Of a stretch of 64,000 bases of DNA, positions 1 to 9,202 are shown in pieces. The notes under the pieces are model-generated. The model had not been told where the DNA came from. It ran no database searches and saw nothing but the letters and a program-made list of their open reading frames with translations. How positions within the stretch are numbered: the first letter of the stretch is position 1; every line of letters starts with the position of its first letter. The stretch is from Amycolatopsis thermophila (GTDB taxonomy: Bacteria > Actinomycetota > Actinomycetes > Mycobacteriales > Pseudonocardiaceae): NCBI RefSeq assembly GCF_030814215.1, contig NZ_JAUSUT010000001.1:5084001-5148000 (forward strand), given 5' to 3'. The position numbers and the translations under genes are program-made.

Positions 1-78
1 GACGCCGGGGCGGGCCCGGCCGGCGCGGCGCTGGACGCGCTGGCCACCCAGGTCGACCAGAACTTCAACCCCGGCTGA
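1..78 (+). CDS. 3' end of an unidentified gene
   Basis: An open frame enters the window in frame 1 and stops with TGA at 76-78, leaving 25 residues rich in Ala and Gly that end in NFNPG. The codons are GC-rich in the third position, which supports real coding. Its last 14 bases overlap tail-to-tail with the stop of the minus-strand gene that follows. Too little remains to name a family. Confidence 0.45.
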   Translation, partial: DAGAGPAGAALDALATQVDQNFNPG

Positions 79-904
79 CGGCCAGTGCCCGCAGGCCGGT
101 GTCGAAGGTGTGCAGCGCGGCGCCCACGGCGGCCGCGGCGGTCATCTCGAAGATCTCGTCCTCGGTCGCCGGCAGACGGGTGATGTCGGCGTCGGTGATG
201 CGGTACGAGGCGTCCCGGACCAGGGCCGTGTAGGTGCGCCACGGCTCGTCCAGGCCGGTGCCGGTGCCCGCCGCCCGGCGCAGCTCCGGCGACGTCACGG
301 CCGCCGCCTCGAACACCGCGTGCCGCAGGTTCGTCACCGGATCGCCGTGGTCGGTCCGGTCGCCGCCGGCGAGGAGGAAGCCGGGGAAGGCGTAGCCGAA
401 CCGGTGCAGCGCGCGGGTGCCGGTGTGCACCTGGTCGCCGCGCAGTGTGAACCCGAACGCGTTGGCCAGCCGGTTCACGACGTTCCACACGAGGTCGACG
501 TGCAGTGCCTCCCGCACGGCCGCCTCCGGCAGCTCCACCTCGGCCGTCTCGCCGGTCCGGGTCGCGTCGAGGAACGCCCGGATCGCGGCCACCTCGGGAC
601 GGCCGCGCCCGCCGGTATCGATCTCCCCGTGCCCGGCGATGCGGACCAGCTCGGTGTGGGAATCGGCGCAGAACGGGCACCGGTGGAACCGCGCGGTGGT
701 CATCGCCAGGTACTCGCGCTCGGCCGGCGTCCAGAAGGACGGCCCGCGCATCGCCGGGACCGTGATCGCCAGCAGGGGCCGGGCGAAGAAGTCCGGCCGG
801 TACAGCAGCGTCCGCACGATGTCCGGCGCGTCGCCCCGCCCGGTCACGGCGAGGAACAGCCGGGCGCGCGCACGGTGGCCGTTGTCGAGAATGGACAGTC
901 TCAT
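65..904 (-). CDS. AhpD-like / carboxymuconolactone decarboxylase family protein
   Basis: This 279-residue protein carries the AhpD-type redox motif C76-x2-C79-x3-H83 (CPFCADSH), the thiol pair and proton-relay histidine of alkylhydroperoxidase-like enzymes. A peroxidase or disulfide-relay role is therefore likely; the substrate cannot be read. The start at 904 forms an ATGA overlap with the stop of the ECF sigma gene, so the two are probably translationally coupled. Oxidoreductases of this kind are common partners of ECF sigma factors, so it is probably the output gene of this operon. Confidence 0.75.
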   Translation of the reverse strand: MRLSILDNGHRARARLFLAVTGRGDAPDIVRTLLYRPDFFARPLLAITVPAMRGPSFWTPAEREYLAMTTARFHRCPFCADSHTELVRIAGHGEIDTGGRGRPEVAAIRAFLDATRTGETAEVELPEAAVREALHVDLVWNVVNRLANAFGFTLRGDQVHTGTRALHRFGYAFPGFLLAGGDRTDHGDPVTNLRHAVFEAAAVTSPELRRAAGTGTGLDEPWRTYTALVRDASYRITDADITRLPATEDEIFEMTAAAAVGAALHTFDTGLRALAVSRG

Positions 905-2124
905 GAGGACTCCACATCGGTGAGCCGCCCGGACAGGTAGCGGCGGTCGGCGGGATGGGCGGCCAGGTCGAGCGCCCTGCGGTAGGACGCGGCGGCCTCG
1001 GCCCGGCGGCCGAGCCGGCGCAGCAGGTCCGCCCGCGTGGCGTGGAACAGGTGGTACCGGTCGAGCCCGTCGATGCGGTCGGCCAGGGCCAGGCCGGCCG
1101 ACGGTCCCTCGGCCATGGAGACGGCGACCGCGTGGTTGAGCGCGACCACCGGCGACGGTGCGGTCCGCAGCAGTTCGGTGTACAGGGCGGCGATCCGCGG
1201 CCAGTCGGTCTCCGCGGCCGATGGTGCCTGGGCGTGCAGGGCCGCGATCGCCGCCTGCACCTGGTACGGCCCGGGGGCGCCGTGCCGCAGCGCGCGGTCC
1301 AGCACGCCCATCGCCTCGGCGATCTCGGCGCGGTCCCACCGGCCGCGGTCCTGGTCGGAAAGCAGGACCAGCTCGCCGTCGGGGGAGTGGCGCGTGCTGC
1401 TGCGCGAGTCGTGCAGCAGGAGCAGCGCGACCAGGCCCAGTGCCTCGGGTTCGTCGGGCATCAGGGCCGCGACCAGTTTCGCCAGCCGGATCGCCTCCTG
1501 CCGGAGCGGTGCGGAGTCTTCGGAGGTCGTGTACCCCTGGGTGAAGATCAGGTACACGACCGCCAGCACGCCGGTCAGCCGTTCCGGGAGCAGGTGGTCG
1601 GCGGGCACGGCGAGGCTGATCCCGGCGTCGCGGATCTTGCGCTTGGCCCGCACCAGTCGCTGCGCCATCGTCGGCTCCGGGACGAGGAACATCCGCGCGA
1701 TCTGCGCGGCCGTCAACCCGGCCACGGCCTGCAGGGTGAGCGCGACGCGCGCCTCGGGGGCCAGCGCGGGGTGGCAGCAGGTGAAGACCAGGCTGAGCCG
1801 CTCGTCGCCCACGTCGAGCAGGCGGTTGTCGTCGAAGCCGGTCATCGCGGCCGCCCCGGGGTCCGCCTGGGCCTCCTTCGCCCGGCCCACCCGGTCCCGG
1901 CGCAGCCGGTCGACCACCCGGTTGCGGGCGGCGGTGAGCAGCCACGCGACAGGGTCGCCGGGCACCGTGCCGCGCCAGTGCCGCAACGCCAGGGCGCACG
2001 CGTCCTGCAGCGCGTCCTCGGCCAGCTCGAAGTCGCCGAGCACGCGCACGAGCGCCGCGAGCATCCGCGCCCGGTGCTCGCGGTAGACCTGCTCGACGGC
2101 CTGGTCAGCCGCCTGCTGCCGCAT
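901..2124 (-). CDS. ECF42-group RNA polymerase sigma factor with C-terminal TPR-like extension
   Basis: A 407-residue sigma-70 family protein. Region sigma-2 is at about residues 12-75 ([17 protein letters not shown]) and sigma-4 at about 125-180 ([20 protein letters not shown]). A long helical C-terminal extension of roughly 200 residues with [16 protein letters not shown] follows. That architecture plus an adjacent DGPF-domain gene is the hallmark of ECF42, which works without a classical anti-sigma factor and is thought to be controlled by its C-terminal extension. The start overlaps the DGPF gene by 20 bp and the stop overlaps the AhpD-like gene by 4 bp, so the three form one operon. A second ECF42 lies at 14591-15811. 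Confidence 0.88.
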   Translation of the reverse strand: MRQQAADQAVEQVYREHRARMLAALVRVLGDFELAEDALQDACALALRHWRGTVPGDPVAWLLTAARNRVVDRLRRDRVGRAKEAQADPGAAAMTGFDDNRLLDVGDERLSLVFTCCHPALAPEARVALTLQAVAGLTAAQIARMFLVPEPTMAQRLVRAKRKIRDAGISLAVPADHLLPERLTGVLAVVYLIFTQGYTTSEDSAPLRQEAIRLAKLVAALMPDEPEALGLVALLLLHDSRSSTRHSPDGELVLLSDQDRGRWDRAEIAEAMGVLDRALRHGAPGPYQVQAAIAALHAQAPSAAETDWPRIAALYTELLRTAPSPVVALNHAVAVSMAEGPSAGLALADRIDGLDRYHLFHATRADLLRRLGRRAEAAASYRRALDLAAHPADRRYLSGRLTDVESS

Positions 2125-2491
2125 GCCCGGCCGGGGAGTTGTCGACGCCCGGTGCCCGCACCAGCGGCCGGACCTCGATGGTGCCGGTCTCGGCCATCGG
2201 GCACAGCGCAGCCAGCTCCAGCGCCTCGTCGAGGTCCCGGCAGTCCAGGACGTAGTAGCCGCCGAGGTGCTCGTGCGTCTCCACGAACGGGCCGTCCGTG
2301 ATCAGGGTCCGGCCGTCCCGCACGCACACGGTGGTGGCGGTGTCCTCGCGGTGCAACGGGTCGCCGGCGACCAGCGCGCCGCGGCGGCGGCACTCGTCGG
2401 CGAACGCGTTCACCCTGGCCAGGGCCTCGGGAAAACCCGGATCGTCCGGCTCCGGCCGCTCGCAGTTGTAGATCATCAGCAGGTAGCGCAT
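2105..2491 (-). CDS. DGPF-domain (YCII-related) protein
   Basis: A 128-residue YCII/DGPF-family protein with an alpha-beta ferredoxin-like fold, starting [14 protein letters not shown] and carrying the name-giving motif in [10 protein letters not shown] chose the ATG at 2491 because the protein N-terminus matches the family there. DGPF proteins accompany nearly all ECF42 sigma factors; whether they are enzymes or regulators is not settled. It is the first gene of the operon and sits 28 bp downstream of an ECF42-like promoter, which suggests autoregulation by the sigma factor. Confidence 0.85.
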   Translation of the reverse strand: MRYLLMIYNCERPEPDDPGFPEALARVNAFADECRRRGALVAGDPLHREDTATTVCVRDGRTLITDGPFVETHEHLGGYYVLDCRDLDEALELAALCPMAETGTIEVRPLVRAPGVDNSPAGHAAAGG

Positions 2492-2519
2492 GTGTCCTCC
2501 CGGTCGCTCACCCCAGGAT

Positions 2520-2546
2520 GACGAACGGGACACCCGGAACTCGACA
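2520..2546 (-). promoter_or_regulatory. Putative ECF42-type promoter of the DGPF-sigma-AhpD operon
   Basis: Read on the minus strand, TGTCGA (2546-2541) is followed after exactly 17 bp by CGTC (2523-2520), 28 bp upstream of the DGPF start. As I recall, the ECF42 promoter defined in Streptomyces venezuelae is TGTCGA at -35 and CGA/TC at -10. The other ECF42 operon in the window has a weaker version with the same spacer. Confidence 0.6.
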
Positions 2547-2731
2547 CCTTGCGGGGAATTTCCCCGCACCGCGTGCTCAGCGGGGGGTGTAGCTCAGGCA
2601 GTTCGCGGCGTGCGAGCCGGGTTGCGCGCCCCACCCGCACAGCCGGCCCTGGTCACAGCGGGCGCGAGAACCGTGGACCGGTGGCCCCGGAAATGATTCC
2701 CACCCTTCGGGCGATTGTCCTGAGACGGCGG

Positions 2732-3592
2732 TCAGGCCGACCGGGCCGGGTAGGGCGACCAGGGCAGCACTTCGCCGAACCGGACGAGTTCGCCGTAGTG
2801 TTCGGGTTTCACCGGCTCGGTGGCGAGGTCCAGCAGCGGGACGGCGGCGGTGGCCGGGGCGGCCGCGTCCCGGACGTCCCACCACAGCGCGGACGTCGGG
2901 GTGTTCATCATGCCCGGGCACACCGCGGCCAGCAGGATCCCGCGCGCCAGGTCGGCCTCGCGCCGCTGCCCGGCCAGTGCCCGGACGGCAGCCACCTGGC
3001 CGATCTTCGACGGGATGTTCACGAACCCCGGCCACGCGCCGGAACGGGCGCTGCCGTCGGCGACCGCGTCCCGCCAGGCGGTGACCTGCTCGTCCACCTC
3101 CTCGAGCGAGGTCAGGCCGTCGAAGTGGCGGTGCAGGACCGGCGCGAGGTGGTGCAGCCTGCCCAGCGAGCTGGCCACCACGAGGAGCCGGCCGTCGTCG
3201 CGCAGCAGGGGCGCGAACGCCCGCAGCAGGCGGGTGGTGCCGAAGTTGTTGACCTGCGTGTAGGCGCCGACGACGGCGCGCGGGTCGTCGTCGGGCCCGA
3301 CGCGCATCACCGCGTTGCCGAACACGATGTCGACCCCGCCGTGCCGATCCCGCAGCCGGCCGGCGAACCGGCCGGCGGCAGCGGGATCGGCGACGTCGAA
3401 CACCTCGCCGACGACCCGCGCCCCACCCGCCGGCACGGCTTCGGCGGCCCGGCGGACCCGCTCGGCGTCCCGGCCGGTCAGGTAGACGGTGTCCGCAGTG
3501 GACAGACGCTGCGCCAGTCCCTCGACCAGCGCCAGGCCCAGGCCCTGGGTGGCGCCGGTGACGACCGCGACTTTCGCTCCGCTGTTGCTCAT
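2732..3592 (-). CDS. SDR-family protein lacking the catalytic tyrosine
   Basis: A 286-residue short-chain dehydrogenase/reductase with the dinucleotide-binding motif TGATQGLG at residues 12-19 and the NN motif region (QVNNFGTT). It resembles carbonyl-reductase-type SDRs. The catalytic Ser is present (VASSLGRL), but at the YxxxK position the sequence reads NIPSK with an AAC codon, so the lysine is kept and the tyrosine is Asn. It may be a non-catalytic or re-specialised SDR. It is divergent from a LysR regulator, with 70 bp between the starts, which makes it the likely LysR target. Confidence 0.8.
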   Translation of the reverse strand: MSNSGAKVAVVTGATQGLGLALVEGLAQRLSTADTVYLTGRDAERVRRAAEAVPAGGARVVGEVFDVADPAAAGRFAGRLRDRHGGVDIVFGNAVMRVGPDDDPRAVVGAYTQVNNFGTTRLLRAFAPLLRDDGRLLVVASSLGRLHHLAPVLHRHFDGLTSLEEVDEQVTAWRDAVADGSARSGAWPGFVNIPSKIGQVAAVRALAGQRREADLARGILLAAVCPGMMNTPTSALWWDVRDAAAPATAAVPLLDLATEPVKPEHYGELVRFGEVLPWSPYPARSA

Positions 3593-3662
3593 GACTCCAC
3601 GCTAGGAACGCCGGAGCCATCCGGGTAGCGAAAGTTCCGCAACGCGGGTATTCCTGTTCCTC

Positions 3663-4595
3663 ATGGCCTTCACCGATGCCTCGCTCACCGCGTTGCGCGT
3701 CTTCCGCGAGGTCGCGGAGCGGGGCACGCTCACCGCCGCGGCCGCCGCGCTCGGCTACACGCAGTCGGCGGTGTCCCGGCAGATCGCGTCGCTGGAACGG
3801 GCCGCGGGCGCGCCCCTGCTGGAACGGCGCCACGACGGCGTGCGGCTCACCCCGGCCGGCCGGGTCGTGGTGCGCCGGGCGGCCGGTGTGATCGACCAGA
3901 TCGACGCGACCGCGCGTGAGCTGGCCGGGCTGCCCGGCGAGGAGGGCACGGTCCGGCTCGGCTGGTTCGCCAGCGCCGGCGCCGCACTCGTGCCGCGGGC
4001 GCTCACGGCGTTGCGGCGCGCCCATCCGGCGATCACGGTGATCACGCGCGAGGGCAGCACCCCGGCGCTGGTGCGCGCGCTGCGGGCCGGCACGATCGAC
4101 CTCGCACTCCTCGCGGCCGCGCCGCCGTTCCGCCCGCCGGACACCGAAACCCCCGCGCTGGTGCTGCGGACGCTGACCGAACGCAGCCTGCGTGTCGCCG
4201 TGCCCGCCGCGCACCCGCTGGCCCGCGGTGACTACGTCGACATCGCCGATCTGCACGGGCAGCGGTGGATCGCCGGCACCGGTGACGACCGGGTGATGGG
4301 GGTCTGGCCCGGGCTCGACGAACGCCCCGAGATCGCGCACACCGCGCGCGACTGGCTGGCGAAGCTGCACCTGGTGGCGGCCGGGTTCGGGATCACCACG
4401 GTGACGGAGTCACTGACCGGCGTGGTGCCGGCGGGGGTGCGGGTGCTGCCGGTGCGGGGCGGGCCGTCCGAACGGCGGCGGTTGTGGGTGGCGCGGATGC
4501 CGGGGCCGGCCGCGGACGCGGCCGAACGGGTGGCGCAGGCCCTGCGCGCGGCGGCGATCGACGGGCCGGGCGACCGGCCTACGCTGGGGGAATGA
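3663..4595 (+). CDS. LysR-family transcriptional regulator
   Basis: A 310-residue LysR regulator. The N-terminal winged HTH covers residues 6-65 (LRVFREVAERGTLTAAAAAL, then GYTQSAVSRQIASLE), followed by a type-2 periplasmic-binding-like effector domain. It is divergent from the SDR gene, the usual arrangement for a LysR regulator and its target. The stop codon overlaps the start of the next gene (ATGA at 4592-4595), so regulator and methyltransferase are co-transcribed. The inducer is unknown. Confidence 0.88.
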   Translation: MAFTDASLTALRVFREVAERGTLTAAAAALGYTQSAVSRQIASLERAAGAPLLERRHDGVRLTPAGRVVVRRAAGVIDQIDATARELAGLPGEEGTVRLGWFASAGAALVPRALTALRRAHPAITVITREGSTPALVRALRAGTIDLALLAAAPPFRPPDTETPALVLRTLTERSLRVAVPAAHPLARGDYVDIADLHGQRWIAGTGDDRVMGVWPGLDERPEIAHTARDWLAKLHLVAAGFGITTVTESLTGVVPAGVRVLPVRGGPSERRRLWVARMPGPAADAAERVAQALRAAAIDGPGDRPTLGE

Positions 4596-5191
4596 GCATG
4601 GCGCGTGATCTCGCCGCAACGCGGGCGTTCTTCGGCCCGCGGGCGGCGACGTGGGAGATCAAGTTCCCCGACGACGGGCCGCGCTACCGGCGTGCGGTGG
4701 CGGACTTGGCGCCGCCCGCCGGTGGTGCGGTCGCCGACATCGCGTGCGGAACCGGGCGTGCGCTGCCCGAGCTGCGGGCGGCGGTGGGTCCACAGGGGAC
4801 GGTCATCGGGCTCGACGTGACACCCGAGATGCTCGGCGAGGCGCTGGCGCGCGGCCGGGGCGAGGCCGCGGCCCTGCTGCTGGGGGACGCGCTGCACCTG
4901 CCGTTCGCCGACGCGGTACTGGACGCGGTCTTCGCGGCCGGCCTGGTGGCGCACCTGCCCGACCCGGTCGCGGGGCTGCGGGAACTGGCCCGGGTGTGCC
5001 GCCCCGGCGGCCGGCTGGCGCTGTTCCACCCGATCGGCCGCGCGGCCCTCGCGCGCCGCCAGGGCCGCGCCCTGACGGACGACGACCTCCGCCGCGAGCC
5101 GAACATCCGCGCGGCGCTGGGAGCCGCGGGATGGCACCCCGAGCTGGTCGACGACGGTGCGGAGCGTTACCTGGTGCTCGCGAGCCGCTGA
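4592..5191 (+). CDS. Class I SAM-dependent methyltransferase
   Basis: A 199-residue Methyltransf_11-type protein. Motif I is VADIACGTGRALPEL, the acidic residue that binds the SAM ribose is in GLDVTPEM, motif II is in DAVFAAGLVAHLPDP, and the post-motif RVCRPGGRLALFHP is typical of UbiE-like enzymes. I placed the start at 4592, overlapping the LysR stop; a second ATG six bases on (4598) is possible. The substrate is not evident, and the LysR-SDR-methyltransferase grouping is the only context. Confidence 0.8.
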   Translation: MSMARDLAATRAFFGPRAATWEIKFPDDGPRYRRAVADLAPPAGGAVADIACGTGRALPELRAAVGPQGTVIGLDVTPEMLGEALARGRGEAAALLLGDALHLPFADAVLDAVFAAGLVAHLPDPVAGLRELARVCRPGGRLALFHPIGRAALARRQGRALTDDDLRREPNIRAALGAAGWHPELVDDGAERYLVLASR

Positions 5192-5439
5192 CCCGGGCCG
5201 AGGCGGCGTGACCGGCGGCGGCCGCACCGGGCAGAGGTGCTCCGGCGGGTGGCCGCCCCCGGGGCACCGGAAGCGCTGGAGCCCGCCGCCACCGAGCCGC
5301 AGCCCGGCGCGGGCCTGACCCCTCGCGGGCCTGAGCCCTCGCGGGCAGGGCGCTACTGACCCCTCGCGGCCCAGTCCGGCGCACCGGCAGCTGGGCGTGT
5401 TGCCTGGTGGGCACGGCTCGGGCGTGCCGCTAGCCGGGC
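5192..5439. other. Intergenic segment without recognisable genes
   Basis: No frame here looks like a conserved protein. It contains a direct repeat of the phrase cctcgcgggcctgagccctc near 5320-5345 and leads into the larger repeat array. No convincing terminator hairpin was seen. Confidence 0.4.
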
Positions 5440-5905
5440 TCGGGCGCTGCGTCGGCCAATCCGGCGGGGCCGGCGTGCCTCCAGTTCCGGCGGCGCGCCC
5501 ACCAGCCCGGCGGGGCCAGCGCGCTCCGGCCCGGCGGGGCCGGTGTGCCTCCAGCTCCGGCAGTGCGCCCCACCAGCCCGGCAGGGCCAGCGCGCCCCAG
5601 CCCGGCGGGGCCAGCGGTGCCCCGGCCCGGCGTGCGGCCGGTGTGCCTCCAGCTCCGGCAGTGCGCCCACCGGCCCAGCGGGGCCGGCGTGTCCCGGCGC
5701 GGAAGGGCCAGCACCCCGGCCCGGCGTGCGGCCAGCGCGCCCCGGACCGGCGGGGCCGGTGTGCCTCCAGCTCCGGCAGCGCGCCCACCAGCCCGGTTGG
5801 GCCGGTACGCCCCAGCCTGGCGGGGCCAGCACGCCCCGGCCCGGTTGGGCCGGTACGCCCCAGCCCGGCAGGGCCAGCCCCCGGCCCGGCGTGCGGCCGG
5901 CGGGG
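5440..5905. repeat. Degenerate GC-rich tandem repeat array
   Basis: The segment consists of diverged copies of a short unit (ggcccggcggggccagc and variants). A longer phrase beginning cctccagctccggcagtgcg recurs at about 5478, 5548, 5645 and 5765. All six frames are open over much of it but translate to Pro/Ala/Gly/Arg-rich sequence with no family signature, so I treat it as non-coding. It lies between the convergent ends of the methyltransferase and AraC genes. Confidence 0.75.
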
Positions 5906-5907
5906 CT

Positions 5908-6837
5908 TCAGCGGCGGGCTTGCGCCGGCGTCACGCCGTACCGCCGCCGGTAGGCCGCCGCGAAGCGGCTGGCGCTCGAGAAACCCCAGCGGGCCGCCAC
6001 GGCGCTGATCGTGTCGCCGGAGGCGGCCAGGTCCGCGTCCGCCCGCTGGAGGCGTACGCCGAGCAGGTATTCGGTCGGGCTGCAGCCCACCCACTGCCGG
6101 AACCCCTCCTGCAGGCGGCGCACGCTGGTGCCCGCCACCTCGGCCATGTCGGCCGCCGTCCAGGCCCGGGCCGGGTCGTCGTGCAACCGGTCCACCACGC
6201 GGGCGATCGCGCGCGGGCGCGGCACCGGCCCGGCCCCGGCCTCCGGGCACCCGGCCAGCAGGAAACTCGCCGCCAGCGCACCGGCCAGCTGCTCCCGCAC
6301 CAGGTCACCGAGCAGATCCGGCTCGTGCAGGTTCGCCGCCAGCCCGCCGACCAGCTGCCGCCACGCCCGCCCCCGCCCGGCGGCCAGCTGCAGCTGGTCG
6401 GGCAGCTCACCGCGCAGCGTCACGCGGTCACCGCCCAGCACGCGCTCCGCCTCGCGGTCCAGCCACCCGCTGTCGAACTTCACCCCGAGCACGGTGCAGG
6501 TCGCGTCCCAGTGGCTGATCAGCGACGGCGTGTCGGAGCGGAACACCGTCGCCTGCCCGGACACCGACACCACCGTCCCGTGCCGGCCGCGGCTCTCCAG
6601 GTGCCCGGTGAGCGGCATGTTGATCTCGTACGCGCCCGGGTAGTCGCACGCGACCCGCACGTCGGCGCCCCACCCCACGTGCCCGACGAGCACCGGCCCG
6701 AGGTCGAGCGTGCGCAGCGTCAGGCGCGGCTCGCGGCCCCCGCCGAGCGGGTGCAGCTCGTGCGGGAAATACGCCTCCGCCACCCTCCGGGACGCCTGGT
6801 GCCAGTCCCGGGGCGGCGCACTACGCCGTGCGGGCAT
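5908..6837 (-). CDS. AraC-family regulator, likely controlling gcoAB
   Basis: A 309-residue AraC/XylS-type activator. The N-terminal half is an AraC-binding-like sensing domain (to about residue 190) and the C-terminal half has two HTHs; the recognition part includes VAARWGFSSASRFAAAYRRRYG. I chose the ATG at 6837 (MPARRSAPPRDW) because residues upstream of it lack family similarity. It is divergent from gcoA, with 137 bp between the starts; AraC-type regulators next to gcoAB are known in actinobacteria. It probably activates gcoAB in response to guaiacol-like phenols. Confidence 0.83.
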   Translation of the reverse strand: MPARRSAPPRDWHQASRRVAEAYFPHELHPLGGGREPRLTLRTLDLGPVLVGHVGWGADVRVACDYPGAYEINMPLTGHLESRGRHGTVVSVSGQATVFRSDTPSLISHWDATCTVLGVKFDSGWLDREAERVLGGDRVTLRGELPDQLQLAAGRGRAWRQLVGGLAANLHEPDLLGDLVREQLAGALAASFLLAGCPEAGAGPVPRPRAIARVVDRLHDDPARAWTAADMAEVAGTSVRRLQEGFRQWVGCSPTEYLLGVRLQRADADLAASGDTISAVAARWGFSSASRFAAAYRRRYGVTPAQARR

Positions 6838-6974
6838 GGCCGGGAGGATACCAGAGACGCCGGTCGCCAACCGGCCGCGCGATCCGTGCCGACTCCGCGC
6901 GAAACGTGTCGCCGCGCAGGTCAGGGGCTCCTTAACCTCCCGGAACATCCGCACGACGACGTGGGAGGAACGCG

Positions 6975-8189
6975 ATGACGACCACCGAGAAGACGTGGCT
7001 CGACGAGGTCACCATGACCCAGCTCGAACGGAACCCGTACGAGGTGTACGAGCGGCTGCGGGCCGAGGCGCCGCTGGCGTTCGTGCCGGTGCTGGGGTCC
7101 TACGTCGCCTCGACGGCCGAGGTCTGCCGCGAGGTGGCGACCAGCCCGGACTTCGAGGGCGTGATCACCCCGGCCGGCGGCCGGACCTTCGGGCACCCGG
7201 CGATCATCGGCGTCAACGGCGACGTGCACGCCGACCTGCGGTCGATGGTCGAGCCCGCACTGCAGCCCGCCGAGGTCGACCGCTGGATCGACGACCTGGT
7301 GCGCCCCATCGCCCGCCGCTACCTGGAGCGGTTCGAGAACGACGGCCACGCCGAGCTGGTCGCCCAGTACTGCGAGCCGGTCAGCGTCCGCGCGCTCGGC
7401 GACCTGCTGGGCCTGCACGACGTCGACTCCGACAAGCTGCGCGAGTGGTTCGCGAAGCTGAACCGCTCGTTCACCAACGCCGCGATGACCGAGGACGGCG
7501 AGTTCGCCAACCCCGAGGGCTTCGCCGAAGGGGACCAGGCCAAGGCCGAGATCCGCGCCATCGTCGACCCGCTCATCGACAAGTGGATCGAGCACCCCGA
7601 CGACAGCGCCATCTCGCACTGGCTGCACGACGGCATGCCGCCCGGCCAGACCCGCGACCGCGAGTACATCTACCCCACGATCTACGTCTACCTGCTGGGC
7701 GCGATGCAGGAGCCCGGCCACGGCATGGCGTCCACGCTGGTCGGCCTGTTCAGCAGGCCCGAGCAGCTGGAGGAGGTCGTCGACGACCCGGCCCTGATCC
7801 CGCGGGCGATCTCGGAGGGGCTCCGGTGGACCTCGCCGATCTGGTCGGCCACCGCGCGGATCTCCACCAAGCCGGTCACGATCGCCGGTGTCGACCTTCC
7901 GGCCGGGACGCCGGTGATGCTGTCCTACGGCTCGGCCAACCACGACACCGGGACCTACGAGGCGCCCTCGACCTACGACCTGCACCGGCCGCCGCTGCCG
8001 CACCTGGCCTTCGGCGCCGGCAACCACGCGTGCGCGGGCATCTACTTCGCCAACCACGTCATGCGGATCGCGCTGGAGGAGCTGTTCGAGGCGATCCCGA
8101 ACCTGGAGCGCGACACCCGCGAGGGTGTGGAGTTCTGGGGCTGGGGCTTCCGCGGGCCGACGACGCTGCACGTGACCTGGGAGGTCTGA
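6975..8189 (+). CDS. gcoA: Cytochrome P450 aryl-O-demethylase GcoA (CYP255A-type)
   Basis: A 404-residue P450 that I recognise as the guaiacol O-demethylase: it converts guaiacol to catechol with release of formaldehyde, using electrons from GcoB. Heme-ligand Cys353 lies in [10 protein letters not shown] and the ExxR motif in ISEGLRW. The I-helix reads [10 protein letters not shown] rather than the usual AGxxT. Phe72 in GGRTFGHP corresponds to an active-site aromatic of the Amycolatopsis enzyme (three residues longer at the N-terminus, from memory). The ribosome binding site is gtgggaggaa, 8 bases before the ATG. gcoB follows after one base. Confidence 0.93.
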   Translation: MTTTEKTWLDEVTMTQLERNPYEVYERLRAEAPLAFVPVLGSYVASTAEVCREVATSPDFEGVITPAGGRTFGHPAIIGVNGDVHADLRSMVEPALQPAEVDRWIDDLVRPIARRYLERFENDGHAELVAQYCEPVSVRALGDLLGLHDVDSDKLREWFAKLNRSFTNAAMTEDGEFANPEGFAEGDQAKAEIRAIVDPLIDKWIEHPDDSAISHWLHDGMPPGQTRDREYIYPTIYVYLLGAMQEPGHGMASTLVGLFSRPEQLEEVVDDPALIPRAISEGLRWTSPIWSATARISTKPVTIAGVDLPAGTPVMLSYGSANHDTGTYEAPSTYDLHRPPLPHLAFGAGNHACAGIYFANHVMRIALEELFEAIPNLERDTREGVEFWGWGFRGPTTLHVTWEV

Positions 8190-8190
8190 C

Positions 8191-9198
8191 ATGGTCGCGG
8201 TGAGCACCGGTGGCCGGCGCGTCGAGTGCGAGCCCGGCCAGACCCTGCTCGAGGCGTTCCTGCGCGGCGGGGTGTGGATGCCCAACTCCTGCAACCAGGG
8301 CACCTGCGGCACCTGCAAGCTGCGGGTGCTCTCCGGCGAGGTCGACCACGGGGCCTCGCCGCTGGACACCCTCAGCGAACCGGAGCGCGCGGCGGGCCTG
8401 GCGCTGGCGTGCCAGGCCCGGCCCCTGGCCGACACCGAGGTGAGCAGCCCGGGTGACGCCGGGCGCAGCACCCACCCGTTGCGGGACTTCACGGCGACGG
8501 TGCTGGAGATCGCCGACATCGCGCGGGACACCCGGCGGGTGCTGCTCGGCCTGTCCGAGCCGCTGGCCTTCGACGCCGGGCAGTACGTCGAGCTCGTCGT
8601 GCCCGGCTCGGGTGCGCGGCGGCAGTATTCGCTGGCCAACACCGCCGACGAGGACAAGGTCCTGGAACTGCACGTGCGCCGTGTGCCGGGCGGTGTCGCG
8701 ACCGACGGGTGGCTGTTCGACCGGCTCGCGGTCGGCGACCAGGTGTCGGCGTCCGGCCCGCTGGGCGATTTCCGCCTGCCGCCGGAGTCCGAGGACGACG
8801 GTGGCCCGATGGTCCTCATCGGTGGTGGTACGGGCCTGGCGCCGCTGGTCGGGCTCGCCCGGACCGCGCTGGCCCGGCACCCGTCCCGGGAAGTGCTGCT
8901 GTACCACGGCGTGCGCGGCGCGGCGGACCTGTACGACCTCGGCCGGTTCGCCGAGATCGCGGGGGAGCACCCGGGTTTCCGGTTCGTGCCGGTGCTCTCG
9001 CACGAGCCGGATCCGTTGTACCGCAGCGGTTTCCCGACCGACGCGTTCGTCGAGGACGTCGCCAGCGGGCGTGGCTGGTCGGGGTGGCTGTGCGGCCCGC
9101 CCGCGATGGTGGAGGCCGGGGTGAAGGCGTTCAAACGGCGGCGGATGGCGCCGCGGCAGATCCACCGGGAGAAGTTCACGCCCGCCGAGCCGGGGTGA
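8191..9198 (+). CDS. gcoB: GcoA reductase GcoB (2Fe-2S / FAD / NADH)
   Basis: A 335-residue single-chain reductase that passes electrons from NADH to GcoA. An N-terminal plant-type ferredoxin domain has ligands C34, C39, C42 and C74. The FAD domain (about 100-195) carries the RQYSLAN motif. The NAD domain contains GGGTGLAP and the C-terminal WLCGPPAMVEAG. This order, ferredoxin first, is the unusual layout reported for GcoB. It starts one base after the gcoA stop, so the two are made together. The next gene is convergent with a 4-base gap. Confidence 0.92.
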   Translation: MVAVSTGGRRVECEPGQTLLEAFLRGGVWMPNSCNQGTCGTCKLRVLSGEVDHGASPLDTLSEPERAAGLALACQARPLADTEVSSPGDAGRSTHPLRDFTATVLEIADIARDTRRVLLGLSEPLAFDAGQYVELVVPGSGARRQYSLANTADEDKVLELHVRRVPGGVATDGWLFDRLAVGDQVSASGPLGDFRLPPESEDDGGPMVLIGGGTGLAPLVGLARTALARHPSREVLLYHGVRGAADLYDLGRFAEIAGEHPGFRFVPVLSHEPDPLYRSGFPTDAFVEDVASGRGWSGWLCGPPAMVEAGVKAFKRRRMAPRQIHREKFTPAEPG

Positions 9199-9202
9199 GG
9201 CG

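Noticed and set aside
2580-2660. tRNA-like string (gggggtgtagctcaggcagt) suggesting a tRNA gene
   Set aside because: The D-arm-like phrase is there, but no anticodon stem, TpsiC arm or matching acceptor 3' strand can be folded, and no GGTTCGA-type loop follows.
5440-5905. Possible CRISPR array or collagen-like protein gene
   Set aside because: Units are diverged, spacers are not unique or even in length, no cas genes occur, and the Pro/Gly/Ala-rich frames are open on both strands because of composition.
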